Shown piece by piece: positions 46,775 through 55,129 of a DNA stretch of 64,000 nucleotides (within the stretch, counting starts at the first letter, position 1; every line of letters begins with the position of its first letter). The stretch comes from MFD01213-c1 sp963704405 (GTDB lineage Bacteria > Planctomycetota > Phycisphaerae > Tepidisphaerales > Tepidisphaeraceae). Under the pieces are notes generated by a model that saw only the letters and a program-made list of their open reading frames with translations, made no database searches and was not told the DNA's origin. The translations under genes were made by a program, and so were the position numbers. The stretch lies in the NCBI GenBank assembly GCA_963704405.1, contig OY969903.1, forward strand, positions 4,402,001-4,466,000. The letters are read 5' to 3'.

Positions 46775-47071
46775 ATGGCGCGTAATCCCATTTTGGATCT
46801 GTCTTTGAGTTCGGTCATGCGGGCAGAGATCGCTCTGCCGCTGCAGCACATGATGCACATTCTGACGGTAGGGAGCTTGCTCAAGGCGTGGCGAAGCCCA
46901 CGCAATCAGAAAAGCATCGAGCAGATTTTTGACTCCCCGGAACAGGCGAGACATGCCGTGGCAGTTTGTGCGGCCTGGCTGGGGGTGCAGACGGCTCCAT
47001 CGCCGGGGGTAGTGGCGGCCTGGTGGCAGAGAGATGAGATGCCGGTTCGGGCAGGGGTCAGCGCAGAGTGA
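46775..47071 (+). CDS. Small hypothetical protein
   Basis: 98 residues from ATG 46775. The sequence ARNPILDLSLSSVMRAEIAL and a later IEQIFDSPEQARHAVAVC region predicts helices with normal amino-acid composition and no low complexity. No family was recognised. It lies just before the ISAs1 element and has only a weak ribosome site (GGTGGA). It may be real, but the evidence is modest. Confidence 0.4.
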   Translation: MARNPILDLSLSSVMRAEIALPLQHMMHILTVGSLLKAWRSPRNQKSIEQIFDSPEQARHAVAVCAAWLGVQTAPSPGVVAAWWQRDEMPVRAGVSAE

Positions 47072-47105
47072 TGAGCGCGACTCGACTGTCTTCGACCCTG
47101 AGGCC

Positions 47106-48331
47106 CAGGGCAACCGCATTCTCGGCGAAATGATTAGACTATGGCCTTTTGGCCTCGGGGAGCGAGGTCGGGAGGTCATGGATGGCCAATTCGATCGAAA
47201 CGCACTTTGCGGCTTTGCCTGATCCGCGATGTAATCGCGGCAAACGCCATAAGCTTTCGGACATGATCATCATCGCCGTGACGGCGGTCATCTGTTGTGC
47301 TGACAGTTGGTCGGATGTCGTCGATTTTGGTCTGGCCAAGGGGCGGTGGTTCGAAACTTTTCTCGACTTGCCGCACGGGATTCCCAGCCAGGATACCTTT
47401 GAGCGCGTCTTCGCGCGCCTCGATCCAGACGCTTTTGAACGATGTTTCATGGATTGGGCCGCCGCCCTGGCCGGTTCATCGAAGGGGAAGCTGGTGGCAA
47501 TCGACGGAAAGAGGATTCGCCGCAGCTTCCAGCATGCGTGGGATCATTCCACCGCCGCCCATTTGGTTAGCGCGTTTGTCGCGGAGAACGCGACGGTGCT
47601 GGGCCAACTGGCGGTGGATTGCAAGGAGAATGAAATTGTCGCCATTCCTCAACTGCTGGATCTGCTGGACATTGGCGGAGCGACCGTCACGATCGACGCG
47701 ATGGGATGCCAGACGGAAATCGCCGCGAAAATCGTGGAAAACGGTGGGGATTACGTGCTGGCCGTAAAGGACAACCAGCCCACGCTGCACAAGTCGCTGC
47801 AACGGAATCTGGATGAGATGATTCTTGAGAAGTTCGCCAGCGTTCATCATGGAGTTGAGACAACGGTCGATGGGGATCATGGCCGAATCGAAACGCGCCA
47901 AGTGTGGGTGACCGATCAATTGGACGACTGGCTGGATGCCGATCAGCGGACGCGATGGATCGGATTAAAATCAGCGGCGGTGGTGCAATCCACACGCGAT
48001 GTGCCGCTCAAGGGAGTGAGTACCGAGCGGCGTTACTTTATCTCCAGCCTCGGCGGCGTAGACGCGGCTCGGATGGCCCAGGCGATCCGGGGTCATTGGG
48101 CGGTGGAAAATAAACTGCATTGGGTGCTGGACGTGGGTTTTGATGAGGACCAGAAGCGTAATCGCAAGGATCATTCCGCGGAAAACTTCAGCCGGGTGCG
48201 TCGGATCGCACTGAATCTGTTGCAGCGGGAGAAGACCAAAAAGCGTGGAATCAAAGGCAGACGCCTCAATGCCGCCTGGGATCACGATTATTTGCTCAAA
48301 CTACTCGGAGGCTGAGAATGCGGTTGCCCTG
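47106..48331 (+). mobile_element. ISAs1-family insertion sequence, 1226 bp, 10 bp target duplication
   Basis: Perfect 18 bp terminal inverted repeats (47106-47123 and 48314-48331; cagggcaaccgcattctc and its complement). The direct repeat ccctgaggcc flanks it at 47096-47105 and 48332-48341, a 10 bp target duplication normal for this family. Intact ends and an intact transposase suggest a recent insertion. Confidence 0.95.
47182..48315 (+). CDS. ISAs1-family transposase
   Basis: 377 residues from ATG 47182, with GGGAGG six bases ahead. The N-terminal DDE_Tnp_1-associated domain (HFAALPDPRCNRGKRHKLSD) precedes the RNase-H-like core: VAIDGKRIRRS with the first Asp, TIDAMGCQ with the second, and GHWAVENKLHWVLDVGFDED with the Glu. 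All three catalytic acids are present. The stop codon lies in the right terminal repeat. It is most likely active. Confidence 0.94.
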   Translation: MANSIETHFAALPDPRCNRGKRHKLSDMIIIAVTAVICCADSWSDVVDFGLAKGRWFETFLDLPHGIPSQDTFERVFARLDPDAFERCFMDWAAALAGSSKGKLVAIDGKRIRRSFQHAWDHSTAAHLVSAFVAENATVLGQLAVDCKENEIVAIPQLLDLLDIGGATVTIDAMGCQTEIAAKIVENGGDYVLAVKDNQPTLHKSLQRNLDEMILEKFASVHHGVETTVDGDHGRIETRQVWVTDQLDDWLDADQRTRWIGLKSAAVVQSTRDVPLKGVSTERRYFISSLGGVDAARMAQAIRGHWAVENKLHWVLDVGFDEDQKRNRKDHSAENFSRVRRIALNLLQREKTKKRGIKGRRLNAAWDHDYLLKLLGG

Positions 48332-48420
48332 CCCTGAGGCCCAGACCCGAAGGGAGCTCGTCGAAGTCAGAGTGCAGATCGAAGAAAATGGATGCGATTT
48401 TTCGGGGGTTCCGGGGTGGG

Positions 48421-48840
48421 TTATTTTATTGATTCCTGTGGCTTGGGTGCAATTGAAGCGATGGGGGTGGGCTGTTGTGTGGGGGTTGGGGCAGGTTGCC
48501 TGAAGAAAAAGACCAGAAAGACAGCCATCAGGATGAGGGCGAAGGCAAGGTAATAGTTCCAGGTGAGGCGCTCGCCAAGGTAGAGGCGAGCAAAAATGAC
48601 GAAGATGACCAGGGTGATCGCCTCCTGCATTACTTTGAGCGTGCCGGCGGAGAGGCCGTGAAGGAAACCGTAGCGGTTGGCAGGGACCTGGAAGCAGTAT
48701 TCGCCACCGGCGATGAACCAACTGACGATGATGATGAGCCACAGGGGTTTGGATTCGAATTTGAGATGACCGTACCAAGCGAAGGTCATAAACGCATTAC
48801 TGACAATGAGAAGTAACGTGGGGATGAGGTATTTGAGCAT
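48421..48840 (-). CDS. DUF486 family small transporter-like membrane protein
   Basis: 139 residues with four transmembrane helices, of the DMT/DUF486 type. Recognisable segments are TLLLIVSNAFMTFAWYGHLK, WFIAGGEYCFQVPANRYG and the EAITLVIFVIFARLYLGE box. The tail is a Pro/Gln/Thr-rich cytosolic extension absent from many relatives. It lies 17 bases after the IspD-like gene and is probably in the same operon. The function of the family is not known. Confidence 0.88.
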   Translation of the reverse strand: MLKYLIPTLLLIVSNAFMTFAWYGHLKFESKPLWLIIIVSWFIAGGEYCFQVPANRYGFLHGLSAGTLKVMQEAITLVIFVIFARLYLGERLTWNYYLAFALILMAVFLVFFFRQPAPTPTQQPTPIASIAPKPQESIK

Positions 48841-48857
48841 GGGGATCGTTTAGTCGA

Positions 48858-49553
48858 TTACCACTGAGCTTCTTCGAAGGGGCTGCTGGGCGCTTTCATT
48901 TTAGGCTTGGGGAGCATGTTGATCATGGTCTTGGCCATGCCGGCGTCGGCGGGACCGCCGATGCGGATATTGAGGGATGAACCTTTGACTATGGTCATCT
49001 GCGAGGGGTGAATTTCGGTTTTAGTTTTGACAAGCTCGGCGAATTTCTCTTTTGAGTACGCCTGTGGCGTGAGCAGGTGCATGTAGTTTCCGGGGAGATG
49101 GAATGCGACAGGGACACCGCCTTCGTCCATTTCCATAAGAGTTGTGCGGACGGGAACCGCCAGGGCAACAGCGGGGTTTTTGTCGGCGGCGGTCATGAGG
49201 GAATCAATATCGGAATAGGGCACTACAGGGCGGGCCGCATCGTGGATGATGACGTGGGAGGCTTCGACGGAAATAGCGGAGCCGGCGGCGGCGATTTGAT
49301 CCATCCAACGCGGACCGCCTGCGATGAGCTTCACACCGGAAAAACCCAGGTGTGCTCCAAATTTTCGCTTCGCCTCTTCAATTCCATCCGGCGAGATAAC
49401 TAACTGAATTTGCTTGATGTTGTCGCGATTCAGAAAGAGTTCGACGCTGCGCAGCAGTGTTTCGCGGCCGTCTACTTTTACGAAAGCTCCACCGGCTTCA
49501 GACGCCTGGCCGGGTGGCGGTGAGGTGAGCAATAGAGCGCTAAAAACTGCCAT
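48858..49553 (-). CDS. IspD-like cytidylyltransferase, nucleotide loop degenerate
   Basis: 231 residues with the overall order of 2-C-methyl-D-erythritol 4-phosphate cytidylyltransferase: a central VIIHDAARPVVPYSDIDSL box, VALAVPVRTTL, and a C-terminal ILRAL-like region. The usual N-terminal AAGxGxRMG loop that binds CTP is replaced by LLLTSPPPGQASEAGGAF. The later lysine is present (FVKVDGRETLL). AAAAGGAT precedes the ATG. It may be a non-catalytic or altered-specificity nucleotidyltransferase. A genuine IspD might lie elsewhere in the genome. Confidence 0.7.
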   Translation of the reverse strand: MAVFSALLLTSPPPGQASEAGGAFVKVDGRETLLRSVELFLNRDNIKQIQLVISPDGIEEAKRKFGAHLGFSGVKLIAGGPRWMDQIAAAGSAISVEASHVIIHDAARPVVPYSDIDSLMTAADKNPAVALAVPVRTTLMEMDEGGVPVAFHLPGNYMHLLTPQAYSKEKFAELVKTKTEIHPSQMTIVKGSSLNIRIGGPADAGMAKTMINMLPKPKMKAPSSPFEEAQW

Positions 49554-50048
49554 ATCCTTTTCCCTTTCCGGAATTAATCAAATTTGCACGTCATGCCAGT
49601 CCCGTTCTTTAACCGCCTTCATTTTCGGCAGAACGTCCGCTTCGTAAACCTCAATCCGTTAATTTTGATGCATGTCTTCCTCTATTGACCAGTCTATCTA
49701 TCCAAAAGCAGTTTCGACCAATAGTGTAATTTTTATAGCGAAAAGTATTAGAAACATAATTCAGACCGTAAGGCTTCGATATTCATTTTTGCAGAAGCTC
49801 CACTTCGTAAACCTCAATCCATTATTTTTGCTGCGTGCCTTCCTCTATTAACAACTCCCCACTTAAAAGGTAGTCGCAGCCAATAGTGTAATTTTTGCAG
49901 CGAAAAGTATTAGAAACACAACCCAACATCGCGTTGTGGGATTTTTCTGCTCTCTATAGTTTATCACTCAATCCCACTGAGCATCGTCGAGGAGTTTTTC
50001 CTCGCACTCAATCACTTCAGGGATTAGCAATTTTTTCAGGAGCGAGGC
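49554..50048. other. AT-rich intergenic region filled by a tandem repeat
   Basis: About 495 bases upstream of the PL9 gene (plus) and the IspD-like gene (minus). Most of it is the two-copy repeat described separately; the rest shows no gene. Confidence 0.5.
49622..49919. repeat. Two imperfect ~135 bp direct repeats
   Basis: Copy 1 is about 49622-49758 and copy 2 about 49784-49919. Shared blocks are cttcgtaaacctcaatcc, gtcttcctctatt or gccttcctctatt, ccaatagtgtaatttttgca or -ata, and gcgaaaagtattagaaaca. Divergence is greatest in the middle, while the two ends are almost identical. It contains no open frame. It might be a duplicated promoter or small-RNA gene. Confidence 0.75.
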
Positions 50049-50879
50049 ATGTCCTATCGTAAAGCTTGTATCGCGTTCACAGCGGCACTTCTGGCCTGCA
50101 CGGCCGCCAAGGCTGACATCCGATCGACGATCCAGGGTGCTCGGTCTGGTACTACGGTCACCGTCTCGGGCACGTATACGGTCAGTGGTGGCAAGATCAC
50201 TGTTCCGAGCGGCGTGACCGTTAAGGGAACCGCGACCTTCAATTTCACAAGCCACACATCGGATGGCTTTTACGTGAAGTCCGGCAGCAGTCATGTCGTT
50301 TTGCAGGGTTTTACCGTGGCCGGCGCCAATCATGGCATCATCATCTATGGAAATCATTGCACCGTGAATGGCTGCCTTGCCCAGAACAATAACAACACCG
50401 GCATCGAGTTGATTGGCTCTGGTGCATTCAACAATCTCGTTGAAAACTGCACATCGCAGTTCAATGCCGACACCGCGGCCAGCGGTGGCAATGCCGATGG
50501 CTTTGGTTGCAAGCAGGGCACCCAGGGTGGGAATGTCTTCACCCATATCACTGCCCACGACAATTCGGATGACGGCTTCGACTGCGAAAAGTCATCGCAG
50601 CCCGTGACCGTTACGAACAGCACATCCTATAACAACGGGTTCGCCCATGGGCTGGTCGGCAACGGCAATGGATGGAAGATGGGCATCGGCGGCGACAATG
50701 TTGCCCACATCTTCACCAACGACAACGCGCACAACAACACCCGCGGCGATTCCGCCCATGGCTTTGCGGCCAACCACAACACCGGCAGGATTCGTCTGAC
50801 CACCTGCCACAGCTATAGCAACAAGAACAAGGATGACCTGGGCAACAGCATCCTGACCAACTGCACCATGCAGAAATAG
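50049..50879 (+). CDS. Secreted right-handed beta-helix protein, PL9-like pectate lyase
   Basis: 276 residues with a signal peptide (first ~22). The rest is a parallel beta-helix with repeats ending in Asn (NGCLAQNNNNTGIELIG). The stretch NADGFGCKQG, HNSDDGFDCEKS-like (AHDNSDDGFDCEK), NSTSYNNG and GNGNGWKMG is the signature order of polysaccharide lyase family 9, with Asp clusters for calcium and a Lys (WKMG) as likely base. It probably cleaves pectin-type polyuronates. AGGAG lies upstream. A terminator follows, so it is a single-gene unit. Confidence 0.85.
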   Translation: MSYRKACIAFTAALLACTAAKADIRSTIQGARSGTTVTVSGTYTVSGGKITVPSGVTVKGTATFNFTSHTSDGFYVKSGSSHVVLQGFTVAGANHGIIIYGNHCTVNGCLAQNNNNTGIELIGSGAFNNLVENCTSQFNADTAASGGNADGFGCKQGTQGGNVFTHITAHDNSDDGFDCEKSSQPVTVTNSTSYNNGFAHGLVGNGNGWKMGIGGDNVAHIFTNDNAHNNTRGDSAHGFAANHNTGRIRLTTCHSYSNKNKDDLGNSILTNCTMQK

Positions 50880-50933
50880 TGAATCACTCCGAAAGGAATG
50901 AGCGGTCGTATGTAGAAATGCGTATGGCCTCTG

Positions 50934-50976
50934 AACTATGGGGACTTGGCGTTTGCCTCGTCCCCATAGTTTTTTT
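50934..50976 (+). terminator. Rho-independent terminator of the PL9 gene
   Basis: aactatggggac (50934-50945) pairs exactly with gtccccatagtt (50960-50971), and T continues to 50976. It starts 55 bases after the PL9 stop. Confidence 0.9.
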
Positions 50977-51221
50977 GTCGGTATGGAATGCAGTTATTTT
51001 ATTTCCGAATATCAATGACAAGTATAGGTGGATCGTTTTTTCATTGATGAGGGCGCGATATATTTGGAGCACCGTAAAATTCCTGTGATGGTTAAGTAAG
51101 AACCGCTCGATTGATTACAATCGATGAAAATGAGCCAAACCATTTATGTGACGACAGATCCGGCTGATCGCCAGACAGACGCCGGCAGCGGCGCCGGCTT
51201 GCCCCGACATGGCTCATTTGT

Positions 51222-53597
51222 GTGGGGTTATTTCTCGGCACAGCAGTTTTGTTCGGGCGATCCATTCAGTTTGGTTTCCTTGATTACGACGATCCGGATT
51301 ACGTCACTCAAAACGTCCACATTCAGCATGGGTTTAACGGGCCGGATGTGCGCCGGGCGTTTATCAGTGGTCATGCGGCCAACTGGCATCCGTTGACGTG
51401 GTTGTCGCATATGCTGGATTGGCGCCTGTTTGGGGACCAGCCGCACGGACACCATGCCACCAATGTCCTGCTGCACAGCCTCAATGCGGTTTTTGTATTT
51501 TTAGCGTTGCGGCGATTAACGGGGGCGTTCTGGACGAGCGCGTTTTGTGCGGCGATCTTTGCGTGGCATCCGCTGCGCGTGGAATCAGTGGCTTGGATTT
51601 CTGAGCGGAAAGATTTGCTTTGCGGATTTTTTGGGCTGGCTACGATCTGGGCGTATGCGGTTTATGCGGATCGCCGCCGAACGCATCGCGGCGGGTGGGG
51701 ATTTTATGGTTTGGCGTTGATCGCATTTGCGCTGGGATTGTTGTCTAAGGCGATGTTAGTGACATTGCCGTTTGTTTTGGTGTTGCTGGATTTTTGGCCG
51801 CTGAGGCGGACGGAGATGGGAAAATCCTTTCGTGAGTGGATTTCAAACAGCACTGGATTTCTACTGGAAAAATTACCGTTTTTTGTTTTGGCGGCAGGGT
51901 CTTGTTTTGCGACTTATCATTTTCAGAAGGCTGGCGGAGCGGTTGTTTCCAGGCTGAGTTTGCAGAGCAGGTTTGCAAATGCGGCAGTGTCAGTGGTGCT
52001 TTATCTGAAGATGATGATCTGGCCAATTGGTTTGGCGGTGGGCTATCCGTTTCCAGATCAGCGGGCATGGAGCATAGTTGCGGCGGCGGTTGGTTTTATT
52101 TTTTTAATCAGTGCGGTAACGATTCTGCAATGGCGGCGGCGGCCCTGGATTCTTATCGGGTGGCTTTGGTTTTCAGGGATGCTGGTTCCGGTCATTGGCA
52201 TCGTGAAGGTGGGAATGCAGGGGATGGCGGATCGGTATACCTACCTGCCCATGCTGGGGGTGGAATTGGCGATGCTTTGGAGCGTTCGGGATTTATTGCC
52301 GGCTTCGTGGAAGAAGGGAATGTGGAGCTGTGCGATTCTAGTCTTGATGGCGTGCGCGGGGCTGACATGGAACCAGCTTGGAATCTGGCAGGATCAGCGG
52401 TCGTTGTATGAGCATGCATTGGCGGTGACGCAGGATAATTTTTTGGCCGAGAGTTATCTGGGGAGCTATCTGGCGAATGCCGGCCGATTGGAGGAAGCGC
52501 GAGGGCACTTGCGGCGGGCGGTGGAAATTAAGCCGAGCTATTGTGATGGACGCTATAAGCTCGGAGTGATTTTGGATCGCCTGGGACGTGCAGATGAGGC
52601 GGAGGCGCAGTATCAGCAAGTGCTCGCGATGGCGCCGGAGTATCCGCATGCCCATCTGGGGCTTGCGGTCATTCTGATGCATCAGGACCGGGCGGCGGAG
52701 GCGCTGCCGCATTTAGAGGCGGCGCTGAGGGAAAATGATGAAGACGCTGATGTGTGGCTGGCGATGGGGATGGCTCATGCGCGGCTTCAGCATATGCAGC
52801 AGGCGATCAACTGTTATGAGAAGCTGATTGCGATGAATCCCACAAATGCGGAGGCATTTTTTGATTATGCCAATGCGCTGGATCAGTTTGACCGGGATGA
52901 GGAGGCGCTGCCGCAGTATGAGAAGGCGGTTCAAATCAATCCGCATATTAAAGGTGTTTTCTGCAACTGGGGGAATGCGCTTCGGAAATTGAAACGACTG
53001 GACGCGGCATGTGATATTTACCACTGGGGGATTTCAATGGATCCGGCGGATGCGGATTCATTGTATGGGTTGGCTTCAGCGCTGGATGACATGGGACATG
53101 GGGAGGAAGCCAGGGCGAATCTTGAGCGGGCGGTAGAGATTCGGCCGGCATTTGCCGAAGCGCAATATGATCTTGGGGCGATGTTGTTGAATGACGGTCA
53201 TGCGGAGGCCGCGCTGGCGCATTTGCAGGCGGCGGTGCGGAGCCGCGGGGATTTTGAAGCTGCTTATCTGGGGCTGGGGTTGGCGGAGGCGCAGCTTGGG
53301 CATTTGGATGGGGCGATTACTTTTTATCGCCGCGCGATATTGCTGAATCCGAAGGATGCGGATGCGATTTTTAATCTGGGGGTTGCACTGGATTCAGTGG
53401 GACAGCCGGGAGAGGCGATCAAAGAGTGGGAAATTGTTCGAGGACTGAATACGAATTATCCGGGGTTGGAAGAGAGTATCGCCAAGGCGCGGAGAAATGG
53501 CGGCGGCTCGGCCGACGGTCCCGCAGACGAATCCATTGAATGGGAACTGACAAACGACGACAGCCCCCCACACATAGCGGCAGTGATCGCTCGCTGA
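51222..53597 (+). CDS. Membrane protein with TPR tail, TMTC / GT-C-like
   Basis: 791 residues, with the N-terminus probably longer: an ATG at 51124 (MKMSQTIYVTTDPADR) joins by one missing base near 51218-51226 (G4 run). The first ~330 residues have about nine transmembrane helices with the loop FGFLDYDDPDYVTQN and HPLTWLSHMLDWRLFG, a pattern of eukaryotic TMTC-like O-mannosyltransferases and bacterial relatives. The rest is some ten TPR units (AHLGLAVILMHQDRAAEALP and similar). A glycosyltransferase with protein-binding tail is a fair guess, not proven. The GTG at 51222 would start the short form. Confidence 0.75.
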   Translation: MGLFLGTAVLFGRSIQFGFLDYDDPDYVTQNVHIQHGFNGPDVRRAFISGHAANWHPLTWLSHMLDWRLFGDQPHGHHATNVLLHSLNAVFVFLALRRLTGAFWTSAFCAAIFAWHPLRVESVAWISERKDLLCGFFGLATIWAYAVYADRRRTHRGGWGFYGLALIAFALGLLSKAMLVTLPFVLVLLDFWPLRRTEMGKSFREWISNSTGFLLEKLPFFVLAAGSCFATYHFQKAGGAVVSRLSLQSRFANAAVSVVLYLKMMIWPIGLAVGYPFPDQRAWSIVAAAVGFIFLISAVTILQWRRRPWILIGWLWFSGMLVPVIGIVKVGMQGMADRYTYLPMLGVELAMLWSVRDLLPASWKKGMWSCAILVLMACAGLTWNQLGIWQDQRSLYEHALAVTQDNFLAESYLGSYLANAGRLEEARGHLRRAVEIKPSYCDGRYKLGVILDRLGRADEAEAQYQQVLAMAPEYPHAHLGLAVILMHQDRAAEALPHLEAALRENDEDADVWLAMGMAHARLQHMQQAINCYEKLIAMNPTNAEAFFDYANALDQFDRDEEALPQYEKAVQINPHIKGVFCNWGNALRKLKRLDAACDIYHWGISMDPADADSLYGLASALDDMGHGEEARANLERAVEIRPAFAEAQYDLGAMLLNDGHAEAALAHLQAAVRSRGDFEAAYLGLGLAEAQLGHLDGAITFYRRAILLNPKDADAIFNLGVALDSVGQPGEAIKEWEIVRGLNTNYPGLEESIAKARRNGGGSADGPADESIEWELTNDDSPPHIAAVIAR

Positions 53598-53679
53598 AAA
53601 GACCGAACGCCAAACTCAATTGGATGCAATCGGAGCCTCTCGTGCTATCGCGCTCTATTGGCGTTAACATCTTTGGCGC

Positions 53680-54168
53680 GTGCAGCCTCACACGCCCATT
53701 ACCGCCTATATTGCTGTCGGATCCAATATGGGTGACCGATCGGCGAACATTGCGGCAGCGCTGGAGCAATTGAATCTGGGGGAGGGGACGCGTGTGATCG
53801 CGTTGTCGTCATTGATGGAGAATGACGCCGTTGGTGGGCCGGCGGATTCGCCGGGGTTTTTGAATGGCGCGGCAAAACTGGAGACGACATTAGGTTCGCA
53901 TGCACTTTTGCATCGGCTGCTTCAAGTGGAGCGAAACCTGGGGCGGGTAAGGCGGACGAAATGGGAGCCGCGGCCCATCGATCTGGACCTGCTGTTGTAT
54001 GGGCAGCAGATCATCAGCAGCCAGGAACTGGTGGTGCCACATCCGCTGATGCATGAGCGCCTGTTTGTTTTGAAGCCGCTGGCGGAGATTGCGGTGGACG
54101 TGGTTCATCCGATGCTGCAGATGACGATCGGGGGGTTGCTGGCAAATCTTGCCGGATCATTGGGTTGA
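53680..54168 (+). CDS. folK: 2-amino-4-hydroxy-6-hydroxymethyldihydropteridine pyrophosphokinase
   Basis: Adds pyrophosphate to the pterin in folate synthesis. The 162 residues show AYIAVGSNMGDR at the start, a central VERNLGRVRR and WEPRPIDLDLLLYG, which carries the catalytic acidic pair, then VPHPLMHERLFVLKPL. A GTG at 53680 is the start; no strong ribosome site. The gene stands alone, 82 bases after the TPR gene. Confidence 0.96.
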   Translation: MQPHTPITAYIAVGSNMGDRSANIAAALEQLNLGEGTRVIALSSLMENDAVGGPADSPGFLNGAAKLETTLGSHALLHRLLQVERNLGRVRRTKWEPRPIDLDLLLYGQQIISSQELVVPHPLMHERLFVLKPLAEIAVDVVHPMLQMTIGGLLANLAGSLG

Positions 54169-54348
54169 TTGTGGAATATAATTTCAGGAAAGTTGCCGGC
54201 GCAGAAGCGGCCAGACTTTTTGGGGGTTCCGGTCGTGCCCGCTCGGGATAATACGAACCCTCGTACCGATCAGCCAAGCTGGAACTGTAATTTTTCAATG
54301 TAAGTTTTGCAGCTCTGGAGGGTTGTTCCGTTTTTATAAGGAGCGGTA

Positions 54349-55129
54349 ATGGACAGCATATTGTCGATCACAAAAATGAGTGCAGGCAGATGGGTAAATT
54401 GCCTTGGAGTGATTGGCGTTTTTATGTTGATTGTTCTATGGAATTGCGCGGCCAACGCCGGTGCGATTCTGGTAAATGTGCCGGCGGCATTTCAGGTGAT
54501 GAATGCGGAAGCCGCCGCATCAAGGATCAAGAGCGACACGATTGCTGGCGAGGTTCAAGCGGCAGGCGATGTGTGCGCGATTCGCTTTTCAGGCATACAG
54601 GCAGAGACGAGTTACGATGTAAAGTTGACGCAGCGGGACGGCACAATCCGGCAGGGGATCGATACACACTGGCACAGCATGGAACCGCCTAAAGATGATG
54701 CAGGCGACATCAGCGATGATGACCGGCAGCAGATCTCGGCGATCGTTAAAGAAGTGCTTTCGTTCTACAACCACAACGATATTGTGCTGCTGCGCGGCGA
54801 TCACCAGCGCGGTCGCGCTCGTCCAATTGGTTCGAGATAAAGCGTTTCATTCGGACAGCGGCGGAGAAATCATCTGGCATATTGAGCTGTGGTACTTCAA
54901 GAACCAGCATGGCGGTTGGGAAAAGGTTCAGCAGGCGAACAAGATCGTTCGGCGGGAGCGGTTTGCGTCAGCGAAAGAATATCATGCCGTCGTCGATCAC
55001 CTGCGATGGACGCCGGAACTGGGCGGATTGCGATTGGAGAAAGGGCAGGATGAATTGACGATCACACTGCCAGCGGACGCCGCTGCGCCGAGTTCTTCAG
55101 ATACAGGCTCAGGGCAACAGACGAAGTAG
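54349..55129 (+). pseudogene. Secreted protein of unknown function, frame broken
   Basis: About 259 codons. ATG 54349 has AAGGAG five bases ahead and gives a signal peptide (WVNCLGVIGVFMLIVLWNC). The first part ends after SFYNHNDIVLLRGDHQR; the next frame carries on as AVALVQLVRDKAFHSD and IIWHIELWYFKNQHGGW. One extra base lies near 54808-54815. A beta-rich fold is likely. No family was recognised. The end overlaps the convergent HprK-like gene by about 68 bases. Confidence 0.65.

Noticed and set aside
49622..49919. CRISPR array
   Set aside because: Only two long diverged copies are present, with no short identical repeats or regular spacers.
50879..51088. Possible 69-residue protein after the PL9 gene
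   Set aside because: It reads straight through a clear Rho-independent terminator and has no ribosome site or family features.
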